Positions 1 to 9,408 of a stretch of 64,000 nt of DNA are shown here, one piece after another; the first letter of the stretch is position 1; each line of letters opens with the position of its first letter. Under the pieces are notes generated by a model, which made no database searches, was not told the DNA's origin, and saw nothing but the letters and a program-made list of their open reading frames with translations. A program made the position numbers and the translations under genes. Location of the stretch: contig JAXGGA010002260.1 in the NCBI GenBank assembly GCA_038373865.1, forward strand, positions 1 through 64,000, given 5' to 3'. This DNA comes from Uloborus plumipes. Lineage: Eukaryota > Arthropoda > Arachnida > Araneae > Uloboridae.

Positions 1-478
1 TATGTTCCAGTAAAAGATATACACATAGATACAAAGCATTTGCATCAGCACTGGAAAGCTGTTTTCCATATTCCAAACATCAAATCTGCTCATTTTGCCA
101 AATCAGTTTTACACAATTCAGTTCAAATTGGTGACATATCACGTGATAACAAATTAAGAATAACGTGATAACAAATTAAGAATCTGATAATTCCGGGGAT
201 CGAAGAATCTGCAGATCTTGATACAGTAAACATCACTAACTGGGTTGTGGTAACGCATGATCCCAAGCTTTGTCTTGGATATATCACCAAAAAAATTGCA
301 AATTACATTGTAGTATCAGTCATGCATAGTTCTAAAGGCTATTTTAAATAGCCAAGAACTGAGGACAAAATATTTAACAAATTACGGGACATTATAAACG
401 TATTCTTCCTCCGATCCCAACAGGAAAAAGGGGGCAGTTTAAATTTGATGAACCCTTTTAAATGTTAAAAAATAATAT
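1..478 (+). pseudogene. Decayed C-terminal coding sequence of an unidentified protein
   Basis: Frame 1 is open from base 1 for about 55 codons and begins inside the gene. It is broken after a direct duplication of about 22 bases near 140-185. The reading continues in another frame from about 189 as ...ITNWVVVTHDPKLCLGYI..., then meets a TAG where the pattern leads me to expect Trp (...KGYFK-stop-PRTEDKIF...). One more frame change near 410 gives an ending rich in Pro and Arg (LPPIPTGKRGQFKFDEPF) before a stop. The run of WVVV..D...LGYI, a Met-rich strand, a (W)P-E-D-I stretch and a terminal PPxPxxxRGxFxF is a pattern I associate from memory with C-terminal regions of repeated arthropod proteins, probably encoded by DNA transposons. 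That is recollection, not a search. At least two frame breaks and one stop make it non-functional. No family name is claimed. Confidence 0.45.
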
Positions 479-570
479 GTGTGACCTAGGAATAAAATTT
501 AAGCTAATTTTCTTATTTAAAACTGTAATCATTGCATTTAAGAACAACGGTTTAGGTCCAATTCGAAGAG

Positions 571-1398
571 TTTACGTCCGACACCGCAAATTTACGTCCG
601 ACACCAAGGTAAAAGTAGTTCTAAGTTCATTTTATTCAAAACAATATCATTAAAAAACTGTAAAATATGCTTTAATCATAAGTATAGTATCAATCTTAGC
701 TGTTTTTGAAATTAAAAGGTAAGCCAATTCGCAGAGTTTCAGTAAATTTTAAGTGAATCTCCAATTTTACTATTTGTGCGTTTACGTCCGACACCAACTC
801 TTTAAATCTTCTTAATTTCTATTTAAGAGATCTATTTAAAAAAACTAACATGATTTTTTATTCATTATGATGTAGCGAGTATTTTGAATACCAACTTAAT
901 CATTTCTATTCAGTTTATATTTGATAAATGGAACTAAAACTAAAAAATATTTCTTCGTTTTTTACGTCCGACACCATGGAATTGCCCAATTTCTTCTTGT
1001 CACAAGTTTTCATAACATGATGAGTGAGCCAACTTTCGGAATGATAAAATCTAGACAAAACATTTTTTGGCGCCAAAAAATTACGCTGGGTGAAGCTCTA
1101 ATATGTGATGTTTCAGTTCCGATAGAGAATTTTCACTTCGGCTGCATTGAATTACAGGTAAGATTTTTTTCAATTTTGACTTTTCTGTTTCTACCAAATG
1201 AAGTGTCATGTCGGCAGCGGAAATTAAGACACAAAATAAATTAATTTTTCAATCTATTTTTGCATAATGGAAAAGAAACCTATTGCCATGGACATAATAA
1301 GGTGTTTTAATTTTTGAATCTTTAATTAGGGATGTACACTTGTTCAGCTATCATATTGCGGGAAATTTGTCATGTCGGCAGCGGTCATGTCGGCAGCG
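571..1398. repeat. Two opposed arrays of short motifs sharing TGTCGG
   Basis: TTTACGTCCGACACC occurs exactly four times, at 571-585, 591-605, 781-795 and 961-975. TCATGTCGGCAGCGG follows at 1206-1220 and 1370-1384, with a third copy lacking the last base at 1385-1398. The reverse complement of the first motif shares the core TGTCGG with the second, so the left array points one way and the right array the other. Degenerate relatives (TCGTGTCGGTAACG) lie near 2050. Arrays of short subterminal motifs are typical of transposase-binding regions of DNA transposons, and the decayed coding sequence lies just to the left. I found no terminal inverted repeats or target duplication that would fix the ends. 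Confidence 0.55.
1007..1157 (+). other. Possible orphan exon, unidentified
   Basis: This is an open segment between an acceptor-like CTTGTCACAAG and a near-consensus donor CAG|GTAAGA at 1157/1158. It encodes about 50 residues (…EPTFGMIKSRQNIFWRQK…, ending IELQ) with a balanced composition, unlike the AT-driven peptides around it. The donor falls between codons. I do not recognise the peptide. It lies between the two opposed motif arrays, so it could be an internal exon of the same transposon, or chance. Confidence 0.18.
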
Positions 1399-1399
1399 T

Positions 1400-2640
1400 T
1401 GAAGTAGAAGAGATTTGTTACGAAACTGATGTGTGTGTTACCAATATTTTGTCGCAATTCTTTCTTCCTGTTATGAGTTGAGTTTTAAAGAGCAAAGATA
1501 TTTGCGAGTGCATCGTTTTTCCTGGCAAATTTTCCATTATTGAAAGCAGTTTATTTAGTTATTTATTTATTTTAATGCTTCAAAAACAATAAATTTTCCG
1601 CAAAATTCGAGTTCTCAAACAAAATTATTGCCATTTTTTACATCAATATTCAGACCTTCGTTCGTAACTCCTGCACCCAAAAATATAATTTTATTTTAAA
1701 ATGGAAAATTTACGAACAGTTTAGTGCAAATCTATCCCCAGCCAATTTCTGGCTGTCTTGAGTTAATTTCGTTTTCTAAGATTGAGTTAAGAATTTTATT
1801 TGATTTTTTTAACTATTAACCTATTTATTTGTTTGAAAAAAACTTTGTCGCACTAATTTAAACTTAAAATTAGAGATTAATTAAAAGTTAGTTTATTTAT
1901 GAAACAAAAAAGCGTCCAGGCTGTGTAAGTATCATTATATTCTAAGTAATAATTATTTTCTTTTTAAACATAAAAGGTAGTGAATGTGTTTACTTTTGTA
2001 CACTAAGTGTGAAATCTGTAATATTTGTCAGATCGGTAGCATTCTCATCGTGTCGGTAACGCTGAAAGACAACCCCACTAAAATGGGGGTAAATGTTCAA
2101 TTTAACCATGCCCCTAATTTTTTAAAAAAATTGTTACAAATGTGTATTTGAAATCCCATATTAATTTTATTTTCTGAGTATCTTTCAAAATTGAAAATTT
2201 CCATGTTCAAATTGGCACTGTTCCTGATATTCACCCTTGTCATTAATTTGAAAACCATTTGCAAAATTAATTACAATACCTATATTAAAACTAATACTTC
2301 TCTCTAAATGCATTTCGACTATAAAAATTTCGGGAAAAAAAAAGTCACAAAATGTTGCAAATGTATAACAAAATTTCGGTTGAAATTGATAACCAGAAAA
2401 AGTAACAGTATAATAATAGCAATATTAATAATAATAAAAATAATAACAATGCACTGCAAAAATGTAGAGGAGGTTAAACCACAGGTTGATTAGATACCTG
2501 TTAGCAGTAATGCAAGTGTTTTTCCTTCTTTTTTTCACTCCATCCTAATATATATTTTACTTCCTACACTAAAATCCCAAGAAATAAAAAAAGGTAAAGT
2601 CATTCTATAAAAGATACTAAGCTTAATCGAATGACATCCG
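1400..2640. other. AT-rich DNA without recognised genes
   Basis: Only short AT-driven ORFs occur here. Apart from a weak TCGTGTCGGTAACG relative of the upstream motif near 2050 I see no repeat structure or splice-supported exon. Confidence 0.6.
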
Positions 2641-2656
2641 AACGTTCACTTTTCTG

Positions 2657-2710
2657 CATTGAAAAAGCAGCTCATTGAAACACTGAAACACGTACCTGCA
2701 GTTTACTGCA
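2657..2710 (+). repeat. Hammerhead-like stem-loop motif, copy 1 (diverged)
   Basis: It reads CATTGAAAAAGCAGCTC, then a loop, then CTGAAACACGTACCTGCAG, followed by TTTACTGCA. The order TTGAAAAAG, small stem, GAAACACGT, CTGCAG is shared with copies at 18257, 33763, 53600 and 54419, all on the same strand. The stem is weak in this copy. Confidence 0.45.
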
Positions 2711-3105
2711 AGTTTTTGGCAATTTAATTTCTTTCATATGTTGCTTAATGATGTTTCTGAAATTGCATTTTAAAAATGGACAATTTCAATTTCAATTCGC
2801 TTACTGTCATCAACTGATTCTACTTTTTGAGGATATTTGCTGAAATTCCAACGCATTTTAATAATTACCATGGAAACCCACTTGTGATGTATAATTGGTT
2901 GATAGATAGTGAACAATTTGACACTTAAAAATAATTTATTGGAAGTTTATTGAACCTGCATCTCTCATATTGACCTAACGACTGACAAACAAAGCTGGTT
3001 TAAAATCTCTCTGGACTCGTAACGTATATGTGAAGACGTTGACTACTGTTTTAGAAACAGAGACTTCGGATTTCCCCCCACCTAATGACCTTGTGTTGCG
3101 TCTAA

Positions 3106-3300
3106 ATGCCCTCGTCTCCGACCGTTTATGAGGCGCTAAAGGAGCATCTATTGCGCCGCTCGAGCACTCTTCAGATGCAGGAAGTTTGCCCAGAATTGGC
3201 GCTCTTAATTATGATGGCGCGTGGCGGAAAGGGTTATAGGCGAGGGACGCGCAAGCTCGCCAAGGCTCGCCAAGAATATGAGGAAGTTCAGCCCGTTTAA
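3106..3300 (+). CDS. Possible retrotransposon gag fragment
   Basis: A 64-codon ORF, less AT-rich than its surroundings, encodes a peptide beginning MPSSPTVYEALKEHLLRRSS. The pattern P-x-x-x-Y-x-x-L-K-x-x-L resembles part of the capsid region of Gypsy-type gag proteins as I remember them, but the usual continuation with a conserved LGD-like stretch is absent. No reverse transcriptase, protease or LTR is visible nearby. Most likely a decayed fragment; a chance ORF in a locally GC-rich stretch is the alternative. Confidence 0.2.
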   Translation: MPSSPTVYEALKEHLLRRSSTLQMQEVCPELALLIMMARGGKGYRRGTRKLAKARQEYEEVQPV

Positions 3301-3375
3301 AATGTTTATGAACTAATTTTTTTTCTTTTGTCTAAGCGCTCTTTTTTTTCCACGGACAGTTATTTTCCTATTCTA

Positions 3376-3665
3376 CTTCTTCATTTTATACACTTTTTTT
3401 GATATTTTGCACAAAGTACTTTGACAATAAAACTAAAGTTGGAAATGAAGCTAAATAATCTAAGAGAATTTTCCAAACATCAAAAGACGCTAGACATTTG
3501 GCCAAACCATGATTCATTCTGCTTCTTTATTTTATTTACTTTTTTTTTCGTATCTTGCAAAGTACTTAGACGATAAAACTAAAACTGGAAATAAAGCTAC
3601 ACAATCTAAGAGATTTTTCAAAAATCGAAAGAAACTAGACGTTTGGCCAAACCATGATTTATTCA
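3376..3665. repeat. Tandem duplication, about 145-bp unit
   Basis: Two diverged copies lie head to tail. Both run from CTTCTT.ATTTTAT through AAAGTACTT, GA.AATAAAACTAAA and AATCTAAGAGA to TTTGGCCAAACCATGATT. The first starts near 3376 and the second near 3522. No coding content. Confidence 0.7.
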
Positions 3666-3669
3666 TTTT

Positions 3670-5040
3670 GAACTAGAAGGTCCTAAGTTTGAATCCTTAC
3701 GTTATGCAGTCATCGGTTATGGTTAGAAAAAGTCGAGTTGAATTTTTGGATGTTTTAAGATGTTGGTCTAACACTCAATGAGTTGTTTACCTCTCATCTT
3801 CTCTGCACTGTTATTATTCTTCCAAATGGAAACATTATGTGCCGCACTCTTTTTTTCTATTTTAAAATAACTCATTACTTCAGAAAAGTTCACATATCAA
3901 GTAAAAATAACAAAGTATTTACTAAATAACTAAAGACCTTACAACAAATGCTTAAATTACATTCGTAGAAGTATTCAATGAATTTATTTGAATTTGGTTT
4001 TTTCCTGGTCCTTTGTTTAATATTTTACTCTTGTTCAGTCAAGCGAAATTTAATAATTTTCATAGTTAGTTTCATTAAATAATTAGTTATTTGTTTGGAT
4101 GCATAATATTCTTAATTTTGCATTCACATTGTCTGTGTGGAGCATGGGTGGAGGTCAACGGCAAATAGCTTTTCTCCTGAATCTGTCGCACAATTTGAGA
4201 AAACTCTCACTCGCTAATATTGTTACATTTTTTTTTTCTTTCGTGGGAGCATGTATGAAATTAACGTAGTTTATTTTCACTAGTTCAATTGAGATTCATT
4301 ACTCCGAATGGCTAATAGTTTTTCCTTCATGACTGAAAACGTTTTCTATTCCCTTTAGATAAATTTCTCATTTATTTATTACGAAATATAATTTTTTGTG
4401 AGAACAATTTACTTTAATACTTATTGCATCAGGTATGTACCAAAATCAAACCTCAAAACAGCAAATAAACAATTTTATTTAGAAGTATTGCTTATATTGA
4501 ATAGAGAGATTAAAATATTCATAGGAATATTTGTTCACACCAGTATTTCTTAGTGTTTGAAGATACATAAAAAAAGTAAAACAAAACTTTGCCAAGAGGT
4601 TTGGGAAACATGACATTAAAATTAAAAGAAAGAGAAGAGAAAGAAACATTATTAAGAAAAGCTATCTAAGGTAACTTTAAGTACAGCTTACCGAATTGAA
4701 CAATTTTTAATTAACTAGTTAAACCAGTTAAAATAAAAGTTTGCCTAAGTTAACAAAATATTTCTTCATTCCAAAATATTATGGTTTTTTTTTTACTGGA
4801 GCCGCAGACGTTTATATTGATAATTTTCTTGATGAAAAAAAAAATCTCCATGATCCCAAAATACCTCTGAAAGTCTCCCGTAAAAAGAACTAAACGAAAT
4901 AGATCCTGCGATCGAAAGCGAAACCGCGCCAAATATAGCAACACTTCCCCGATCCCTTTGGGAACAGAAGGTAAAGGGTCTATTTCCGACGCTCTCAATC
5001 ACTCCGACGGAATGAATGCGTTTAATAAAATCTTCACGAA
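3670..5040. other. AT-rich DNA without recognised genes
   Basis: Low-complexity AT-rich sequence. The two overlapping minus-strand ORFs near 4750-5000 show no recognisable domain or splice context. Confidence 0.55.
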
Positions 5041-5300
5041 AAAAAAGTTTTGTTGATTTAAAAAAGAAAAAAGAAAAAGTTGAAATCGCGAAGGGGGTAT
5101 CGGTGACAAACTGGTTGTGATAGGGTTGACGCCTCTCAAGAAAACGAACACGTGACCTCGCATCCCACCTGCAAACGGCCCGGCGCGTGCCCGATCAGGG
5201 AGATTCGCCCCATTTGGGGCGAAGGTAGCCGTGAAGCATATTCCAAACGATCGGGGGCTCTTTTTCTATGAGTGGTTAGGTGGCTTTTTGTTTCAAAGCC
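5040..5300. other. GC-richer island, function unknown
   Basis: This stretch has several CpGs and a short inverted repeat, TCGCCCC-ATTT-GGGGCGA (about 5206-5223). It contains CACGTG near 5149 (gaacACGTGacc). No ORF or terminal repeats explain it. It could be regulatory DNA or an undetected element end. Confidence 0.3.
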
Positions 5301-5404
5301 AGCTGGTGGTTTCTTTCGTGAAAATCTGTCACAAGACCTGAGTAGAGAAAAATATGCTGCAATAATTTCTGTGCGGACAAAAACTAATAAGCTACAGTAG
5401 CAGG

Positions 5405-5665
5405 CAGGGATACGGAGTCGAAGTGGTGAAACGGAGTGATTAGGAGTCGGAGTCGGAAGTAGAAAGTTTTGAAATTCTAAGAGTTAGATTCGGAGTTTGT
5501 CATTTTCTCGAGGAGTCCTGAATTCTGCCAAGGAGGCGGAAAAAGAGTTGGAGCCGAAATCGGGGGGATTTTGGGATAATGGAGTCTGAGTCGATAGTTT
5601 TGAAATTTCAAAAGTCAGAATCTGAGCAGAGGTTGCAAATTTCACGGTTAGATTCCGCAGCCCTG
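5405..5665. mobile_element. hAT-like non-autonomous element (GGAGTCGGAGTC family)
   Basis: It begins CAGGGATACGGAGTCG and ends GATTCCGCAGCCCTG, an imperfect terminal inverted repeat of the type CAGGG.T.CGGA. The body is rich in GGAGTCGGAGTCGG motifs. Flanking 8-mers (gtagcagg and tgcagtaa) do not match well, so the target duplication has decayed or the ends are slightly misplaced. A related fragment (CCCGACTCCGACTCCCTG) lies at about 12471-12488. Confidence 0.5.
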
Positions 5666-5728
5666 TGCAGTAAAACCCTAATTAACCGATGTAATCGGAA
5701 ACGTTCCTTCCAGGGTAGGACTGGTAGG

Positions 5729-6290
5729 CAGGGGCGCCCCGAGCTTAAATTTTTAGCAGGGTAGAAATTCTGAATTTGCCTAATAGAACTCCAATTTTTG
5801 CCGAATGATAAATACGGGTATGCACGGTATACACATAAATGCATCATTTAATGAAAAAGGACATTTCACACCTCCAGGGTCCCCCGTACCTACCACAGCT
5901 TCGTGGTTTAACCGGGATAGGGCCCTGAAGAGCGCTCTGTTCTTAATTTTGAACCAGAACCTAGGGTCGAGCAAACCCTAGGCCCAGCACCCCCAGAGGT
6001 ATCGTTTCACTTGGAGGACTTTGTGACCACGACATTTTTAACGCCTCCCAGCCACCATTAATCAAGGCGGTGGATCTTTGATCGGCTGGGACTCGAACCC
6101 GGGTCCCTCCGGACACGAGTCCGATGCCTTACCGATCGGGCCACCACGGCCCCAATGAAAAAGGACATGCGGCCATTTCAAAAATTCAGCTCTGTCCCGA
6201 ATTTGTCGAATCGTTAGACAAAATTTGCCGAATAAGGACACTTTGGGAGGTCACGGTGACCTCCCGTGACCTCCCATCGGGGCGCCCCTA
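5729..6290. mobile_element. hAT-type non-autonomous element carrying a SINE
   Basis: Termini are CAGGGGCGCCCCGA on the left and TCGGGGCGCCCCTA on the right. The flanking 8-bp duplication is CTGGTAGG (5721-5728) against CTAGTAGG (6291-6298), one mismatch. Eight-base duplications and CAGGGG termini are characteristic of hAT transposons. No transposase remains. Removing the inserted SINE and one copy of its duplication leaves about 258 bp. Confidence 0.75.
5865..6153 (-). mobile_element. tRNA-derived SINE, minus strand
   Basis: On the minus strand the element starts GGGGCCGTGGTGGCCCGATC. It has an A-box-like TGGCCCGATCGG and a perfect B box GGTTCGAGTCC, the internal RNA polymerase III promoter of tRNA-derived SINEs. 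It is flanked by a perfect 15-bp duplication, AATGAAAAAGGACAT (5850-5864 and 6154-6168), as expected of LINE-driven insertion. The tRNA-like head is about 80 bases and the remaining roughly 210 bases include a CTAGGGTTTGCTCGACCCTAG-type hairpin. It lies within the hAT element and is therefore younger. A truncated relative is at 17031-17091. Confidence 0.85.
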
Positions 6291-6299
6291 CTAGTAGGT

Positions 6300-7740
6300 T
6301 ACAGGTTTATCGAAACCTTTGGATAAAAGAGGAGACCTTTAAAGTAGTCACCTAGTAACCCTAACTCTGAATGTTAACTCACAATCACGTACAAAACAAT
6401 AATTGAATAAGACGTTCTAATTACATATTACTTAAATTGTAAACAATAAATTAGTTCAATAAATGTTATGCAACTCAGTAAATACAATGAGGTATATGTA
6501 CGTGCTTTAAGTAAGCTTTTTTCTTTCTTTTTTTTTTTTCCTTTTTTGAAGGGGGGAGATAAAAAAAAGAAAGTTTACTTTTTAGCGATGGAGAGAGGAA
6601 GAACAAGAGACAAGGTATTTGCACATATGCTTTAGCATCCACCTATCGAAAGAGCTATTTAGCTTTAATCCATAGTGTATTTGGTAGCAATGTAGTTAAC
6701 TTTATCTTTATAGAGTTATTAATCATACAATTAACTTCAAATCTATATCGGAAGTTATAAAAAAATAATGCAATACTTTCTAATTTGCTGCCTTCTGAAT
6801 TTAATAGCATTTCAAGCTGGAATAAATTATTTACTACATCCCAAAAGTATACTGATGAGGGTGAAAAAAAAATTAGTAATGGTAGAAATGTAACTCAGTG
6901 TCTGCAGCTGAATATGTTGCCTCCGTGATCTAAAAATGGTATTAATTTCTTTATTTTTAAAATAATAATAGTGATAATAATGATGGAACCGATTTTGGAG
7001 GGAGTGAAATGCGACACTTTAAGACAAAAAGGGGGAGGACGGCCAAATTATTGAAAGAAGAAAAAAACTTGTCATTTATGCGCAGCCCCTAAGTAGATAT
7101 TTGATTTTCAGGAATTAATTTTGCGGAGGACAATTGCATAAATCATAAATAGGATTGACAGTTTTTTTATTGTAATTTCTCTGTTTTCCTGGATGTTATT
7201 TTAGTCAAACAGTATACTTAGTGAATAATGCATTAAATTTTTATATTCCACATAGGGAACTATCTTCTAAGTTCCTTCAAGAACTTCACATGCTTTAAAA
7301 AAAATATATGTGCAGCAGAATGTTTTAGAATAACGAAAGGTTTTCGCCCGCTCCTATGCTACAAGCTTCCAGAATTTCCAGCACTTAAAAGCTTGAAAGT
7401 AATTTTAAAAGCAAAAACGGAATGACGAAGAAAGAATGCGAAAGGTAAGCAAAAAGAGCGATTTTTTTTGCCCTCTTAAATCGGTATCTATTTCCATTAG
7501 ATGCTATCAACAGATAATTTCCTCAAAATTGCATTTGCCAAACCCACGCACAACAGGAATCCGCTAATGCACATCGATCGCTTGCGCACGAGAAATTATC
7601 GCTTCCAGAAGTGTTCCAAAACAGAATTCGAACGCCCGATAAAGGCGAGGGGAACGATTCGCCGACTCTGTTGATCTTGCCCTCAACAGGTGAGATAGCA
7701 GGAGAGCCCTGCCACGCGACTCGGGGATCTAGAGCAAACA
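6300..7740. other. Mostly AT-rich DNA; a GC-richer patch at 7560-7740
   Basis: No gene recognised. The patch at about 7560-7740 has more CpG and a 63-codon ORF without a recognisable domain, and runs directly into the triplicated block. Confidence 0.5.
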
Positions 7741-7743
7741 GAA

Positions 7744-9180
7744 GACAAAGTACTCAAGATGTCAACAAAAGGCAGTCCTCAAGAACCGTTGACCAGGTGT
7801 GAGGGTGCGAAATTTGAACCTCTCTCGTCTTAAAATGTTTGATCATGGTTTAACTGGCAGGTGATAATTGTCTCTCGCTTTTTATCGGAGAGATTTAATC
7901 ATTTAAGATGTTTTCCGAATATGCAACTAGCTGGCCCACGCGTAGCATTTGGGCATTCGAAAATTCGATTTTTCAAACTATAAATTTTTGAGACAGGCAC
8001 TAAGGGACTTTTTATTTTCCACCAATGTAAATGAAAATTAAATGATGCCTTACTTTCGTAGTCGTATGAAGTATTACAGAAACAGCAGCAACAAAAAACC
8101 TTTTAGAAATATTATTCATGTAAATTACCATGCTACAATAAACTTCCTTTCCTGGTTTTAATACGAAATCACAACTGTGATTTTAAAAACCCTACAATGG
8201 GTTTGGATCAGGCCCGTCATTTAGAGGGGCAGGGGGGGTCAATTGCCCCCCTGGCTTTGAGAAATCAATGTATTTGCATATAAGTGGGCGTGGTTTTTGC
8301 TGTTTTCCGATGAAATTGCAGTGTGTTTTCACCCTTTGCCCCCCCCCCCCCCCGGAAAAACTTGAAATGACGTCCCTGGTTTTGATTATACATTCTTAGA
8401 AATTTGGATCAAAATTAAACGGAGAAAAAAAGTCAATCAAAAGCGTACAGAAGTCAAAGTACTCAAAATGTCAACAAAAGGTGGCCCTCAAGAACCGTCG
8501 ACCAGGTGTGAGGGTGCGATATTTGAACCTCTCTCGTCGTAAAATGTTTGATCACGGTTTAACTGGCAGGTGATAATTGTCTCTCGCTTTTATCGGAGAG
8601 ATTTAATCATTTAAGATGTTTTCCGAATACGCAACTAGCTGGCCCACGCGAAGCATTCGGGCTTAACAGCAGTAATTCGAAAATTTGATTTTAAAAACGA
8701 TAAACTTTCGAAAAGCAGGCACACAGTTACGTTTTATTTTCCACCAATGTAAATGAAAAGGAAATAATGAATTACTTTCGCAGATATATGAAGTATTACG
8801 GAGACAACAATAACAGAAAGCACTTTTAAGAAATATTATTCATGCTAAATTACCATGCTACAATAAACAAATGCTCTTCCAGTTTTATTTCGAAAGTACA
8901 GCTGTGGTTTAAAACCCTACAATGGGTTTGTATTCCACTCTTAAAGATTTGGATCAAAATCAAACGATGAAAAAAATTCAATCAAAAGCGTACAGGAGAC
9001 GAAGTACTCAAGATGTCAACAAAAGAACCTCCTCAAGAACTGTTGACCAGGTGTGAGGGTGCGAAATTTGAACCTTTCTCGTCTTACAATGTTTGATCAT
9101 GTTTTAACTGTCAGGTGAAAATTGTCTCCCGATTTTTAGCAGAGAAATTTACTCGATGTTTCCGGAACGATATACTCAAT
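7744..9180. repeat. Tandem triplication, unit about 530-545 bp
   Basis: Three head-to-tail copies start at about 7744, 8453 and 8998 with GTACTCAA.ATGTCAACAAAA, followed by GACCAGGTGTGAGGGTGCGA and ATGTTTGATCA. The spacing of 709 between the first two falls to 531 when the 170-bp hAT insertion and its 8-bp duplication are removed, close to the 545 of the second unit. The third copy breaks off near 9180. No ORF is conserved across the copies, so this looks like a non-coding duplication. Confidence 0.8.
8209..8378. mobile_element. Small hAT-type MITE (CAGGCCCGTCATTT), copy 1
   Basis: The ends are CAGGCCCGTCATTT and AAATGACGTCCCTG. They are flanked by GTTTGGAT (8201-8208) and GTTTTGAT (8379-8386), an 8-bp duplication with one mismatch. 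The interior has long G and C runs and the phrase AAGTGGGCGTGGTTTTTGC. A second copy in opposite orientation is at 40302-40479. It interrupts the first unit of the triplication. Confidence 0.75.
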
Positions 9181-9408
9181 TAAATTTCTTCTAAGAAAAC
9201 TTCTTTTGGCGCGTTTGGGCATTTTTTCAGATGGGGAAAAACTATTTAACTCGCGACGCTGTTCCCGTTACCGACACTTCTGTAAATAATTAAGTACATA
9301 TACTGTGTATGTTCGTACATAGATACACATCCATGTTGAAAATTTGTTGAGATGGAAAAAACCATTGAACTGGCGACAGTGATTGACACCTCTGTATGTA
9401 CGTATGTA
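9180..9408. other. AT-rich DNA with weak local repetition
   Basis: Two related phrases, GAACT.GCGACAGT-type and GACACTTCTGTA/GACACCTCTGTA, occur at 9255-9290 and 9365-9395, with a third on the other side of the foldback at 12046-12086. They may be a short duplicated sequence around the foldback. No gene. Confidence 0.4.

Noticed and set aside
6060..6153. Functional tRNA gene on the minus strand
   Set aside because: The B box is perfect but the anticodon stem does not pair properly, and the unit is flanked by a 15-bp duplication, so it is the head of a SINE.
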